From Flavobacteriaceae bacterium UBA3356 (lineage in GTDB: Bacteria > Bacteroidota > Bacteroidia > Flavobacteriales > Flavobacteriaceae), in NCBI GenBank assembly GCA_002360635.1, contig DEQW01000001.1, forward strand, positions 746,036 to 810,035: 64,000 bases of DNA. Reading direction: 5' to 3'. The notes beneath the pieces were generated by a model. The model was not told the DNA's origin and did no database searches. It worked only from the letters and a program-made list of their open reading frames with translations. Position 1 is the stretch's first letter, and every line of letters begins with the position of its first letter. Shown piece after piece: positions 50,220-59,915 of the stretch. The position numbers and the translations under genes were made by a program.

Positions 50220-53177
50220 CTATTCTTTAATAAATCGTTCTACCAGTTCTTTCTGTCCGTCATTAATCTTAACAAGATACAGACCGTTAGAAAGTGTATC
50301 AACGTTGATGGTTGCAGTTCTGTTTATAGAACCGTTCAGTACTTGTTGTCCAAGTACGTTATAAATTTCATACGTTGCTTCTCTATTATCCAATAATTCC
50401 ACATTTAAAACACTGTTAGCTGGATTAGGATATACATTAATGCCAAACGCAGCTACACTAGCACCAAGGTTTTCACCATCTGTACTGCCTCCTGCTGTAT
50501 AAAATGGTTGTCCAATATTTACAGTGTAGTCTTCAACTTCACCATACGTAAACGACTCACAAGCTCCTTGAGCGCTGTTATACTTCATAGACACTCGCAT
50601 TCGTGTAGGTCCGGCTGCAGCTGATGTAGGTACTGAGAAACTGGCATTTAACGTCCCGCTACTTGTAGACGAACCGCTAACTACCGCTTCATTAGTTTCA
50701 AAAATCCCATCTTGGTCATAATCAATCCATATTTTCCAATACTCTCTGTAGCTAGAACTAGAGAAACCAGCGCTGATATAAATTGTATTTGAACCATATG
50801 GAACATTTGCAGACATAGTTGTAAAGTCTGCATACCCACCGTTATTTCCGGTTGCATTGTCTAAGTTGTTCAGTCTAACTAAATCAATCCATTCGTATGA
50901 AGAATTGTTTCCTTGTGAGTCACAATATTCTACATTAGAAGGTGAACCAGTGGTTACGTTTACAACATTAGAAGTTCCTGATACATTACCTGCCGCATCT
51001 TTTGCTTTTACACTAAAGGTATAACTGGTATTGGCAACCAATCCAGTAATTTGAGTTGAAGTGTTTGCGGTTGTTCCTAATAAAGAACTACCTTGATATA
51101 CTTCGTATTCTGTTACACCTATATTGTCTGAAGAAGCATTCCAAGAAAGATCTATAGTAGTCTCAGTAACGTTAGATGCAGTTAAACCTGTAGGATCGCT
51201 TGGTGCTTCCGTATCGGCACCAATCCCTCCGTCTTCAATACAAAATTGAGTGGCTTCAGAGCTTCCAAAATCACCTCCGGCAAAGATAGTTCCATCATCT
51301 GATGATAGAGTGTATGAACCATTTCCGTAGGAACAGCAAATACCATCTCCGTAAGAATCTGTAATTGTAAAAGTATAATCATCTGCTGCAAGTCCTGAAA
51401 AAGTAACATTTACAGTAGAACCATCTGCATTTGAGCTTGAGTAGCTTTCAGAATCTATAGTAGTTCCTGAACTATCTTTCAAGGTCCAAGCTGTTTCTTC
51501 TGGATAATTATCGAATGTAATTGACAAATACACATCGCCAGTTGCACACTCTTCTGGTGGTGGAGGGTTTCCGCCATCATATGGTTGTCCCACTCCAACT
51601 GCATGCCAAGCGTTTGTTACTGCAATTTCTTCTGCACTTCCAGCTCCATAAAGATCGATAGCTGCTTGAATAGCACCTGCTCTAGCATCGTCGTACTGTG
51701 AGTTTGAGTTTAAGTAAACTGCTAGGTTTCTATATGCAATAGAGGCTGCTGCGTCCATTCCAATTGCTGAAACGCTATAACTATCTCCATTGTCATTGGT
51801 CCCATTTCCACCTACACTTAACAGATAAAACCAAAAGTTTTGTACTCCAGAGTTGTAGTGAACACCACCGTTATCTCCTGAACCTGAATACCAGTTTGTT
51901 CCTAGATAGGTGTCTGGTTGGTTATAAGCGTTAGGATTGCTCATAGAACGTAAAGCGCCACCACTTCCGCCAGCACCTATATCGTCACCCATAAGCCAAT
52001 CATTATTCCCTTGCGCAAAATTTTCAATAGATTCTCCAAAAATATCAGAGAATGATTCATTTAATGCTCCAGATTCATAACTGTAAACTAAGTTAGCTGA
52101 ATATTCAGTAACACCGTGAGCAATTTCATGCCCAACAATATCTAATGAAACTAAAGGACCGTAATTGACACCATCACCATCACCATACGTCATACGGCTA
52201 CCGTCCCAAAATGCGTTAACGTAGTTGGAAGAGTAACTTACATACGAGCGAATTACAGCACCAGAACCATTATAGGAGTTTCTGTTGTGATTTTGAAAAA
52301 AGTATTTGTGAGTCTGTTCTGCTCCCCAATGCGCTTGAACACCGGTAGCATTACCGTTAAAGGTAGTACTGCTGCTGGTAATGTCGCTGGCATTGTTGTA
52401 GTTGGTACCGTTGTTTAAGTCATAGGTTTGTATTCCGTTACCATCTGCTGTTTGGCGCAAACGATACTGGCCACCATTACTATCTGCCGTAAAGGAAACA
52501 TTCCCATTGTAAAGGCTGCTTCCCGTGGCAGGTGTATCAGCGTGATGAATACGCTTGTTTTCCATTATAAAGGCACCTGTGTTGGCATCGATATAAACAT
52601 CGGCACGATATAACGGCGCTGTAGCATAAATGTCAAACTTATACGCTAATCTATTGGTGGTAGACACATTTTCAATTGCTGGAAAAACAACCAATTCGCC
52701 AGTAGGCTTCTCGTAGTTGTTAGCTAGGTTTGCTTCTTGTCTATTTTCCCACAGATAGGTGTTGGCACCAACGTGAGCGAGCGCTCTGTTTAATGCTTGA
52801 ACGTTACTAAGTTTTGGGGATACTGAAACATCTTTAATTCGGAAAACATTATTGCTCATCGCTACGATGGAACCATCCTTAGCGTGAATCTTGCTCGAAC
52901 TAAAAGCTACTTTTACGTTCTTGTAGTATTGTTGGTATTCTCTATGGAAATACCCCAACTCATCTACTTTTTCTGAAATTTTTGAAAGGGAATTACCTTC
53001 CGGTAGTTGTAGTTGTTGCGAAAGCACTTGTTGTGAGTTAGCAACTGATTTGGTTTCGGTTTGATTAAAAACTTTAAGCTTTTTAATTGGTTTTTTAGGA
53101 CTTTCCTGTGCAAAACCAACAAATGAAGCTAATAATAATGACGTTGCCACGGCAAGGTCTTTATAATTGTTTCTCAT
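50220..53177 (-). CDS. secreted M4 metalloprotease with T9SS sorting domain
   Basis: 985 residues. Signal peptide (SLLLASFVGFAQ), then an FTP/PepSY propeptide (about 60-215), then the thermolysin-like M4 catalytic domain (about 225-530). Zinc ligands are His350 and His354 in HEIAH with catalytic Glu351, and Glu374 in GALNE. After it come a beta-sandwich domain (about 545-650, with DSYGDGICCSYGNG), a fibronectin type III domain (about 660-745), a GEVED domain (about 755-890) and a C-terminal type A sorting domain (VYPNPANSVLNVELLDN ... GLYLVKINDG). It should cross the outer membrane by T9SS and break down protein outside the cell. Confidence 0.96.
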   Translation of the reverse strand: MRNNYKDLAVATSLLLASFVGFAQESPKKPIKKLKVFNQTETKSVANSQQVLSQQLQLPEGNSLSKISEKVDELGYFHREYQQYYKNVKVAFSSSKIHAKDGSIVAMSNNVFRIKDVSVSPKLSNVQALNRALAHVGANTYLWENRQEANLANNYEKPTGELVVFPAIENVSTTNRLAYKFDIYATAPLYRADVYIDANTGAFIMENKRIHHADTPATGSSLYNGNVSFTADSNGGQYRLRQTADGNGIQTYDLNNGTNYNNASDITSSSTTFNGNATGVQAHWGAEQTHKYFFQNHNRNSYNGSGAVIRSYVSYSSNYVNAFWDGSRMTYGDGDGVNYGPLVSLDIVGHEIAHGVTEYSANLVYSYESGALNESFSDIFGESIENFAQGNNDWLMGDDIGAGGSGGALRSMSNPNAYNQPDTYLGTNWYSGSGDNGGVHYNSGVQNFWFYLLSVGGNGTNDNGDSYSVSAIGMDAAASIAYRNLAVYLNSNSQYDDARAGAIQAAIDLYGAGSAEEIAVTNAWHAVGVGQPYDGGNPPPPEECATGDVYLSITFDNYPEETAWTLKDSSGTTIDSESYSSSNADGSTVNVTFSGLAADDYTFTITDSYGDGICCSYGNGSYTLSSDDGTIFAGGDFGSSEATQFCIEDGGIGADTEAPSDPTGLTASNVTETTIDLSWNASSDNIGVTEYEVYQGSSLLGTTANTSTQITGLVANTSYTFSVKAKDAAGNVSGTSNVVNVTTGSPSNVEYCDSQGNNSSYEWIDLVRLNNLDNATGNNGGYADFTTMSANVPYGSNTIYISAGFSSSSYREYWKIWIDYDQDGIFETNEAVVSGSSTSSGTLNASFSVPTSAAAGPTRMRVSMKYNSAQGACESFTYGEVEDYTVNIGQPFYTAGGSTDGENLGASVAAFGINVYPNPANSVLNVELLDNREATYEIYNVLGQQVLNGSINRTATINVDTLSNGLYLVKINDGQKELVERFIKE

Positions 53178-53235
53178 AATTAGTGAATATTAAGGGTTAA
53201 TAATTAGGTTTATTGTTTTAAATTATTGTGGGGAT

Positions 53236-53256
53236 ACGTATTGTGGGGCAATACGT
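53236..53256 (-). promoter_or_regulatory. leader hairpin upstream of the M4 protease
   Basis: ACGTATTG (53236-53243) and CAATACGT (53249-53256) pair perfectly around TGGGG, 59-79 bases before the protease ATG. It would form in the 5' leader and might affect its translation or stability. On the plus strand a T run follows. Confidence 0.45.
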
Positions 53257-53683
53257 TTTTATTATGTGTACTCGTAAGTTATTTTGGATTTTGACCAATA
53301 CGAATGGTAAAGAAATAGTATTGAAAAAGTATGTTGAAAACCTGCAGTAGAAGAAAATAAAGTAATAAAGGGATAAAGCAGAAGCGTAATTGGCGATAAA
53401 TATGAATGAGAAATTAAATGAGGTGGGTGCTTTATAGTACGCTTTTCATCTTTAACAGAATTAAAGAGATTTAGAGCTTTATAAAAAAAGTATTTTTTCG
53501 TCATAAACTGCAATAAAATAGACTAATTGTTAAAAATCTGATACGAATTAACCCAAAATATTAATAAAATCAAAATTTAATCGATAAACTACACGGCTAA
53601 AATTGTTAAATTTTGTAGGTAAAATCTGTAAACCCTACTATTCATGTAGGATAAGAAAAAATTAGAAATAAAGTTAAAATTGC

Positions 53684-53691
53684 TACATTTG
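53684..53691 (+). promoter_or_regulatory. TAnnTTTG promoter box abutting the ABC gene start
   Basis: TACATTTG, exact consensus, only five bases before the ATG at 53697. The transcript would begin at or near the start codon. Confidence 0.55.
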
Positions 53692-53696
53692 ATTCA

Positions 53697-55385
53697 ATGA
53701 ACAACAATCCCCTTCTTTCAATTAACAATCTCTCTATTTCTTTCGGGAAAAAATCAAAATTAGTTGAGGTTATCCACAATATTTCCTTTTCAATTTCTGA
53801 AAATGAGATAGTTGGTGTTGTGGGAGAGTCCGGTTCAGGTAAGTCGGTCACTGCTATGTCAGTTATGGGGCTGTTGCCTGAAAAGATATCACACGTAAAA
53901 GGGGAAGTTCTATTTCAGAAAAAAAACGTGTTAGAACTTGGCTCCAAAGAACTTCGAAACATTCGTGGAAAAGAAATTGCCATGATTTTTCAAGAGCCTA
54001 TGAGCGCTCTAAACCCTTCATTAACTTGTGGTTATCAAGTTTCAGAAATATTACAACATCACTTAAACTACTCAGCTTCAAAAGCAAAAAAAGAAACCCT
54101 TTCCCTTTTCGAAAAAGTAAAACTGCCAAGACCCAAAGAACTATATAACAGTTATCCACATCAAATTAGTGGTGGGCAAATGCAACGGGTTATGATCGCT
54201 ATGGCGATTGCTTGTAAACCTAAATTATTGATTGCCGATGAGCCGACAACAGCCCTTGACGTTACTGTTCAAAAAGAAATATTATTGCTTTTGAAAGATT
54301 TGCAACAAGAAACGGGGATGAGCTTATTGTTCATTTCACACGATTTAGCATTGGTTTCAGAAATTGTAGATCGAGTAGTGGTAATGTATAAAGGAGATAT
54401 TGTCGAAACAGGCACGGTAGCCGAAATTTTTAAAAACCCAAAAGACGAATACACTAAAGCGTTGTTGGCTTCTCGCCCAACATTGGAAAAACGTCTGGAA
54501 AAATTGCCTACTATCGCTTCTATTGCAGAAAATAGTTTTATTCCTAAAGTAGAAAGTTCGCAAACCCGCGCGAAACGCCATAAAAAAATCTATACCAAAA
54601 GCCCTTTGCTGGAAGTAAAAAACCTGGAAAAAGAATATTATAGTAATGCAGGATTCTTTAAGCCGAAACAAACAGTAAAAGCGGTAAATGATGTGAGTTT
54701 TGCTGTTTTCGAAGGTGAAACTATGGGGTTGGTAGGCGAATCTGGTTGTGGAAAATCAACCTTGGGCAAGACCATTTTACAGTTGGAAAAAGCCACAAAA
54801 GGACAAATTTTATACCGCGGAAGCGAATTAACACAACTAAAACCTTCTGAAATACGAAAACTCCGAAAAGAAATACAGCTAATTTTTCAAGATCCGTATT
54901 CTTCTTTAAACCCCCGAATTCTAATAGGCGAGACGCTAATGGAACCGATGAAGGTTCATAAAATTGGCTCTTCAAAAAAGGAACGTGAAGAAAAAGCAAA
55001 ACAATTATTAACCCGAGTTGGATTAGATGAATCCTATTATTATCGGTATCCTCACGAGCTCTCCGGTGGACAACGCCAACGTGTGGGCATTGCACGAACC
55101 ATTGCTTTAGAGCCTAAATTGGTTATTTGTGATGAGTCGGTTTCCGCATTGGACATTTCAGTTCAGGCACAGGTTTTAAATTTGCTAAATGAATTAAAAG
55201 ATGATTTTGGCTTTACTTATTTATTTATCTCTCACGATTTGGCTGTTGTTAAATATATGGCAGACCAACTTTTGGTAATGAATGAAGGAAGAATAGAAGA
55301 AATAGGTGATGCAGATGAAATCTACGCAAACCCATCAAAAAAATACACACAAAAGCTTATTGATGCTATTCCGAAGGGGATTTAG
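53697..55385 (+). CDS. peptide/dipeptide ABC transporter, two fused ATPase domains
   Basis: 562 residues with two ABC cassettes in one chain, as in YejF/GsiA or a DppD-DppF fusion. First: Walker A GESGSGKS (about 43-50), signature ISGGQMQRV, Walker B LLIADEPTTALD. Second: GESGCGKS (about 344-351), LSGGQRQRV, LVICDESVSALD. Each is followed by the oligopeptide-type C-terminal extension (DEYTKALLASRP; SKKYTQKLIDAIP). It powers peptide or nickel uptake through permeases that are not encoded nearby, so they must lie elsewhere. Confidence 0.93.
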   Translation: MNNNPLLSINNLSISFGKKSKLVEVIHNISFSISENEIVGVVGESGSGKSVTAMSVMGLLPEKISHVKGEVLFQKKNVLELGSKELRNIRGKEIAMIFQEPMSALNPSLTCGYQVSEILQHHLNYSASKAKKETLSLFEKVKLPRPKELYNSYPHQISGGQMQRVMIAMAIACKPKLLIADEPTTALDVTVQKEILLLLKDLQQETGMSLLFISHDLALVSEIVDRVVVMYKGDIVETGTVAEIFKNPKDEYTKALLASRPTLEKRLEKLPTIASIAENSFIPKVESSQTRAKRHKKIYTKSPLLEVKNLEKEYYSNAGFFKPKQTVKAVNDVSFAVFEGETMGLVGESGCGKSTLGKTILQLEKATKGQILYRGSELTQLKPSEIRKLRKEIQLIFQDPYSSLNPRILIGETLMEPMKVHKIGSSKKEREEKAKQLLTRVGLDESYYYRYPHELSGGQRQRVGIARTIALEPKLVICDESVSALDISVQAQVLNLLNELKDDFGFTYLFISHDLAVVKYMADQLLVMNEGRIEEIGDADEIYANPSKKYTQKLIDAIPKGI

Positions 55386-55598
55386 GTTTTGGGGCTTCGA
55401 TACAATCCCGATTCCATCGGGATCACTCAGCCGCCTTATATATTGCTTTTAAATTACCTAAAGCAGTGATTGGTTCGCTCCTACTGTATTTTTATTCAAA
55501 GACTAACTTTAAGGTGATTGAGTGATTTTAATAACGATACGAAGTAGCGGTTTTAAAATCGTACCGAAACCACCGGACTGAAAAAAATCAAAATAAAA

Positions 55599-55630
55599 AA
55601 ACCCGTTCTAACCTCACAAAGAACGGGTTT
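55599..55630 (-). terminator. terminator hairpin (minus-strand direction)
   Basis: AAACCCGTTCT (55599-55609) pairs exactly with AGAACGGGTTT (55620-55630). On the minus strand the hairpin is followed by seven T. It could be a second stop for the sco operon; on the plus strand the tail is weaker. Confidence 0.7.
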
Positions 55631-55940
55631 AATATTTGAATCATTGCAGATTCGGGGCAAAAATAAGTAGCCCATAACTGCCAATTGGCAGTATTACATG
55701 AGCAAGAATACCTTCTTTGCTACATAAAGCACATTTCTAAGTAAAACAAATGTGCTTTTTAGGGAGTTAACTATGTTTTTCATAAAGTAGGCTTTTAGTT
55801 AGTTGTTCAAACTTGGGAATGCTAATATGAAAAAGAATTTAATTTTAATCGATAAAAAACATATTAATTCGATTAAATACACAAAATTTTAACAAATAAG
55901 ATTAATTAGTAGGAAATATCTTATTTCTATATTAAAAAAA

Positions 55941-55962
55941 GACCGATGTTTTTACACCGGTC
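55941..55962. terminator. terminator of the scoAB operon
   Basis: GACCGATGT pairs with ACACCGGTC (55954-55962) with one mismatch. Long A and T tracts on both sides let it work in either direction. It lies 25 bases after the scoB stop. Confidence 0.75.
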
Positions 55963-55986
55963 AAAACTTTTTTATAAATTGGTTTA

Positions 55987-56643
55987 TTAAAATTTCATTT
56001 CGGGAATTTCACCATTAACAACCAAATCGCCTTCAGTAGCTTCTCTAATTTCATCAATACTTACACCTGGAGCGCGTTCCAATAGATGAAAGGCTTTGTC
56101 TTTTATTTCTAAAACAGCAAGATTGGTCACAATTTTCCGCACACACTCCACACCTGTAAGTGGCAATGTACATTCTTTTAGCAGTTTTGAGTTCCCCGCA
56201 CGGTTGGTATGCATCATCGCAACAATAATATTTTCTGCTGAAGCTACTAAGTCCATTGCGCCGCCCATTCCTTTTACCATTTTACCTGGTATTTTCCAGT
56301 TGGCAATGTTTCCATTTTGTGCTACTTCCATAGAGCCCAAAATGGTTAAATCTACGTGTTGTCCACGAATCATGGAAAAGCTCATCGCAGAGTCGAAGAA
56401 AGAAGCTCCTGGCAAGGCTGTAATGGTTTGTTTTCCGGCATTGATCAAGTCTGGGTCTTCTTCGTCTTCAAAAGGGAAAGGCCCCATTCCCAAAATTCCG
56501 TTTTCACTTTGAAACTCTACTTGAATATCGTCCCGTACAAAGTTGGCAACCAAGGTAGGAATACCAATACCAAGGTTTACGTAATACCCGTCTTTAACTT
56601 CTTTTGCGATGCGTTGTGCTATTTGTTCTTTGCTTAATGACAT
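55987..56643 (-). CDS. scoB: 3-oxoacid CoA-transferase subunit B
   Basis: 218 residues. It contains YVNLGIGIPTLVANF (21-35) and the catalytic glutamate Glu47 in SENGILGMGPFP, which forms the glutamyl-CoA intermediate. Further on are AVMKG-type MVKGMGGAMDLV and LPLTGVECVRKIVTNLAV. With subunit A it moves CoA from succinyl-CoA to acetoacetate for ketone-body or butanoate use. It overlaps scoA by one base. Confidence 0.95.
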   Translation of the reverse strand: MSLSKEQIAQRIAKEVKDGYYVNLGIGIPTLVANFVRDDIQVEFQSENGILGMGPFPFEDEEDPDLINAGKQTITALPGASFFDSAMSFSMIRGQHVDLTILGSMEVAQNGNIANWKIPGKMVKGMGGAMDLVASAENIIVAMMHTNRAGNSKLLKECTLPLTGVECVRKIVTNLAVLEIKDKAFHLLERAPGVSIDEIREATEGDLVVNGEIPEMKF

Positions 56644-57344
56644 TATTTTTTAGGTCTTACGGTTCGTTGTTCAATTCTTTTCTCATAATCTTTTCCTTGG
56701 AAAATACGCTGTACAAATATCCCTGGAATATGTATTTGATTAGGGTCTAACTCTCCAGCTGGGACTAGTTCTTCAACTTCAGCTACCGTTATTTTGGCAG
56801 CACCGCACATATTTGGGTTAAAGTTTCTTGCTGTACCTTTAAAGATAAGGTTGCCGGCTTCATCACCTTTCCAAGCTTTTACAAATGCAAAATCTGCTTT
56901 AAATGCACGTTCCATTACATACATTTTGCCATCAAATTCGCGGGTTTCTTTTCCTTCTGCAACTTCGGTTCCGTAACCTGCTGGTGTAAAAAATGCTGGT
57001 ATTCCACTCTGTGCGGCTTGGCATCGTTGTGCTAAGGTTCCCTGAGGAATTAATTCAACTTCCATCTCGCCACTTAACATCTGACGTTCAAATTCTTTGT
57101 TTTCACCTACATAAGATGAAATCATTTTTTTTATCTGGTGTTTTCTTAATAACAAGCCTAAACCAAAATCGTCCACGCCAGCGTTGTTTGAAATACACGT
57201 TACATCTTGAACATTTCTCCTCACTAATTCATTAATGGCGTTCTCTGGAATCCCGCTTAAGCCGAAACCTCCAAGCATCAACGTCATGCTGTCTTTAATG
57301 CCTTCACAAGCTTTTTCAACGTTTGAAACCGTTTTATTGATCAT
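56643..57344 (-). CDS. scoA: 3-oxoacid CoA-transferase subunit A
   Basis: 233 residues. The glycine-rich LMLGGFGLSGIPENAI is near residues 22-37, CISNNAGVDDFGLG near 50, LIPQGTLAQRCQAAQSGIPAFFTPAGYGTEV near 98 and GTARNFNPNMCGAAKITVAEVEELV near 170, all family signatures. It forms a heterotetramer with ScoB, whose start overlaps its stop. Adipate or butyrate CoA-transferases look similar, but the A/B order and motifs favour SCOT. Confidence 0.94.
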   Translation of the reverse strand: MINKTVSNVEKACEGIKDSMTLMLGGFGLSGIPENAINELVRRNVQDVTCISNNAGVDDFGLGLLLRKHQIKKMISSYVGENKEFERQMLSGEMEVELIPQGTLAQRCQAAQSGIPAFFTPAGYGTEVAEGKETREFDGKMYVMERAFKADFAFVKAWKGDEAGNLIFKGTARNFNPNMCGAAKITVAEVEELVPAGELDPNQIHIPGIFVQRIFQGKDYEKRIEQRTVRPKK

Positions 57345-57425
57345 TATTTTAATTTTTCAGAAAATTACAAAATTTGCTTCAAAAACCCTTCAGAAGAGAG
57401 AGGCATTTTTAGGAAGGTATAAAAG

Positions 57426-57556
57426 GAGGCTGTCTAAAAGGTGACTTTAGCTTTCTGTTCGAGCGCAGTTGAGAACTACAAATTATTGAAACTCAATAAG
57501 GTCTCGACTGCGCTCGACTGGACAAACTAATTCTTTTCTACTTTTTAGACAGCCTC
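57426..57556. repeat. nested inverted repeat between pbp and sco genes
   Basis: Outer arms GAGGCTGTCTAAAA (57426-57439) and TTTTAGACAGCCTC (57543-57556) are perfect. Inner arms TCGAGCGCAGTTGAGA (57459-57474) and TCTCGACTGCGCTCGA (57502-57517) differ at one base. The inner core is shared with the element at 8873-9061. On the minus strand a T run follows, so it also can end the penicillin-binding-protein transcript. Confidence 0.75.
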
Positions 57557-57580
57557 TTTAAGTTTTTTCAGGAAAAATGA

Positions 57581-59914
57581 TTAAAAGTCAAATTCATCGG
57601 GGACATCTTCAGTGTTTTGGTTATCCTCTTTCCATTGCGAACAATCTGTTTCAATCGATAAACGGGAGGGACGTTTAAAGTTCTCGTCTGAAACGTTCAG
57701 CTCTTCATCGGCTAAACACTTTTTCATATAGATTGCCCAGATAGGTAATGCCATAGTGGCTCCTTGCCCGTATGACGTATTTTTAAAGTGAACAGCTCTG
57801 TCTTCACCACCAACCCAAACGCCGGTAACTAAATTTGGTACCATGCCCATAAACCAACCATCACTGTTATTTTGTGTCGTTCCAGTTTTACCGGCAATAG
57901 GGTTTTTAAAATCGTATGGATAGCCTGTAATTACATTCTTGTACATATGGCCACCGCGCCAAGTTCCTCGTAACCTACTACCAGATCCAGATTGTACCAC
58001 TCCTTGCATTAAACTTACTGTTACGTAGGCAGTTTCGTCACTAATAACATCTTTGGTTTCGGGTACATTTTGAAACAAAACAGTTCCGTTTTTATCTTCA
58101 ATTCGTTGAATAAGTGTTGGTTTTACATATACACCTTCATTTGCAAAAACACTGTAAGCGCCCACCATTTCATAGAGAGAAACATCTGGTGTTCCCAAAG
58201 CAATAGATGGTGCGGCGGGCATATCTTTAGTTTCTACACCCATTTTTGAAATCAATTCGATAACAGGTTTTGGTCCAACGCGGTCTATTAAACGAGCTGT
58301 TACGGTGTTGATGGAACGAGCCAAGGCTTCTTTTAAGCTAACCATGCCGCCATAATCCCCTCCTGAATTTCTAGGCGTCCAGGGTTTTAATAAGCCATAC
58401 TTTCCAGCTTCAATAGTGTATTGTGTGTTTGGTAATGTGTCGCAAGGCGACATATGCATTTGGTCTATTGCGGTGGCATATACAAAAGGCTTAAATGTTG
58501 AGCCTATTTGACGTTGCCCGGTCTTCACCATATCATACTTAAAGTGTTTGTAATTAACACCACCCACCCAAGCTTTTACTTCGCCAGTTTGCGGTGTCAT
58601 GGACATTAAAGAAGAACGTAAAAATCGTTTGTAATACCGAATGGAATCCATAGGGGTCATTGTGGTATCGATCGCGTTGTTTTCGGCTGTCCAAGAAAAG
58701 ATTCGCATCTGGGTTTTCTTTTTAAAACTAGCGATAATATCTTCTTTGCTTTTTCCTTGTTGCTCCATTTCACGCCAGCGATCACTTCGACGCATGGCCG
58801 ATTTCATGATCTGCTCGGTTTCTTCTTCAGTAATATCTCTAAAAGGTGCCGTTTTATTTTTTTCGTTCTGGCTGTCAAATTCTTTCTGAAGGTTTTTCAT
58901 GTGCATATCGACTGCTTCTTCAGCATACTCCTGCATTTTAGAATCGATGGTCGTGTACACTTTTAAACCATCACTATAAATATTGTACTGAGAGCCATCG
59001 GTTTTAGGGTTTTCTTTTATCCAGTCGGCCATAAAAGCACGGGCATATTCCCTAAAATAGGTGGCAATCCCTTCGTCATGGCCTTGCGGTGTATATTTAA
59101 TATCAAGGGGTAAAGCTTGCAGCGAATCTTTTACACTTTCAGTAATAAAATCATACTTCTCCATTTGAGCAAGAACTACATTCCTTCGGTTTTTTACACC
59201 TACCGGATTACGCAAAGGGTTGTAAAGCGATGAGTTTTTAAACATCCCGACCAGCATGGCAGATTCGGCAGTGGTTAATTCTGAAGGGCTTTTATCAAAG
59301 TAAATACTCGCTGCAGACTCAATACCTACGGCTTGGTTAAGGAAATCGTATTCGTTAAAATACATGGTCAATATTTCCTCTTTTGTATAACGACGCTCCA
59401 AACGGGTGGCAATAACCCACTCCTTTATCTTTTGAAGGCCTCTTTCTAATTTATTATCTGAAACCTGTTCGGTAAAAAACAGCTTTGCCAATTGTTGCGA
59501 AATAGTACTGGCACCTCCCCTAGAACCTAAAAAGACAGCTGCCCGAAGTGTTCCTTTTGCATCGATACCTGAATGATCATAATAGCGAACATCCTCGGTC
59601 GCAATTAAGGCGTTAACCAAGTGGTCTGGCAGTTCTTCATACTTGACGGGAGTTCGATTCTCCTTGTAAAATTTCCCCAAGGTTTTACCATCTGTTGAAA
59701 TGATCTCGGTAGCGAGGTTTTTTTCTGGATTTTCAAGGCTAGTTTCGTCCGGGAGGCTTCCGAAGAATCCCCAAGAAGCAAAGAGGAAAACCAAAATGAC
59801 CAATAAAATTCCTATACCAAATAGTTTCCAAAAAGTTTTAATGTGCTTTTTGGTACCATCCTGTTGTTTTTTCGGCTTTTTTTTGACCGATTTTTTAGCT
59901 TGTTTTTTTGCCAT
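57581..59914 (-). CDS. class A penicillin-binding protein (PBP1A type)
   Basis: 777 residues. A lysine-rich cytoplasmic start, one membrane span (about 30-50), then a GT51 glycosyltransferase domain with catalytic Glu107 (ATEDVRYYDHSG) and GGASTISQQLAKLFF. The transpeptidase domain has Ser472-x-x-Lys475 (GSTFKPF), SIN (RSINTVTARL) and KTG (AGKTGTTQNNSDGWFMG). It polymerises and cross-links peptidoglycan on the periplasmic side. One base separates it from gldH upstream, an odd but tight operon partner. Confidence 0.96.
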   Translation of the reverse strand: MAKKQAKKSVKKKPKKQQDGTKKHIKTFWKLFGIGILLVILVFLFASWGFFGSLPDETSLENPEKNLATEIISTDGKTLGKFYKENRTPVKYEELPDHLVNALIATEDVRYYDHSGIDAKGTLRAAVFLGSRGGASTISQQLAKLFFTEQVSDNKLERGLQKIKEWVIATRLERRYTKEEILTMYFNEYDFLNQAVGIESAASIYFDKSPSELTTAESAMLVGMFKNSSLYNPLRNPVGVKNRRNVVLAQMEKYDFITESVKDSLQALPLDIKYTPQGHDEGIATYFREYARAFMADWIKENPKTDGSQYNIYSDGLKVYTTIDSKMQEYAEEAVDMHMKNLQKEFDSQNEKNKTAPFRDITEEETEQIMKSAMRRSDRWREMEQQGKSKEDIIASFKKKTQMRIFSWTAENNAIDTTMTPMDSIRYYKRFLRSSLMSMTPQTGEVKAWVGGVNYKHFKYDMVKTGQRQIGSTFKPFVYATAIDQMHMSPCDTLPNTQYTIEAGKYGLLKPWTPRNSGGDYGGMVSLKEALARSINTVTARLIDRVGPKPVIELISKMGVETKDMPAAPSIALGTPDVSLYEMVGAYSVFANEGVYVKPTLIQRIEDKNGTVLFQNVPETKDVISDETAYVTVSLMQGVVQSGSGSRLRGTWRGGHMYKNVITGYPYDFKNPIAGKTGTTQNNSDGWFMGMVPNLVTGVWVGGEDRAVHFKNTSYGQGATMALPIWAIYMKKCLADEELNVSDENFKRPSRLSIETDCSQWKEDNQNTEDVPDEFDF

Positions 59915-59915
59915 G

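Larger units (their letters stand above)
53178..53696. other. 519-base gap upstream of two divergent genes
   Basis: Holds the leader of the M4 protease on the minus strand with a hairpin (53236-53256), AT-rich sequence, and the promoter of the ABC gene at its right end. An 83-codon minus-strand frame at 53262-53513 has no coding signs and was not called. No clean box for the protease promoter was found. Confidence 0.6.
55386..55986. other. 601-base gap with degenerate palindromes and two terminators
   Basis: No gene. The left part (55395-55580) holds GC-richer remnants of the palindrome class ending in CACTCAGCCG, with a hairpin ATCCCGA/TCGGGAT (55405-55423) and a second, degraded block near 55515-55580. 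Two terminators facing the sco genes lie at 55599-55630 and 55941-55962. Between them (55640-55930) I see only AT-rich unstructured sequence. Confidence 0.6.

Noticed and set aside
53262..53513. An 83-codon minus-strand frame in the gap before the M4 protease
   Set aside because: Low-complexity composition, no family resemblance, no start context, and it spans the likely leader of the protease.
56096..56512. A 138-codon plus-strand frame opposite scoB
   Set aside because: Antisense shadow of a well-conserved enzyme gene; no motif and no promoter.
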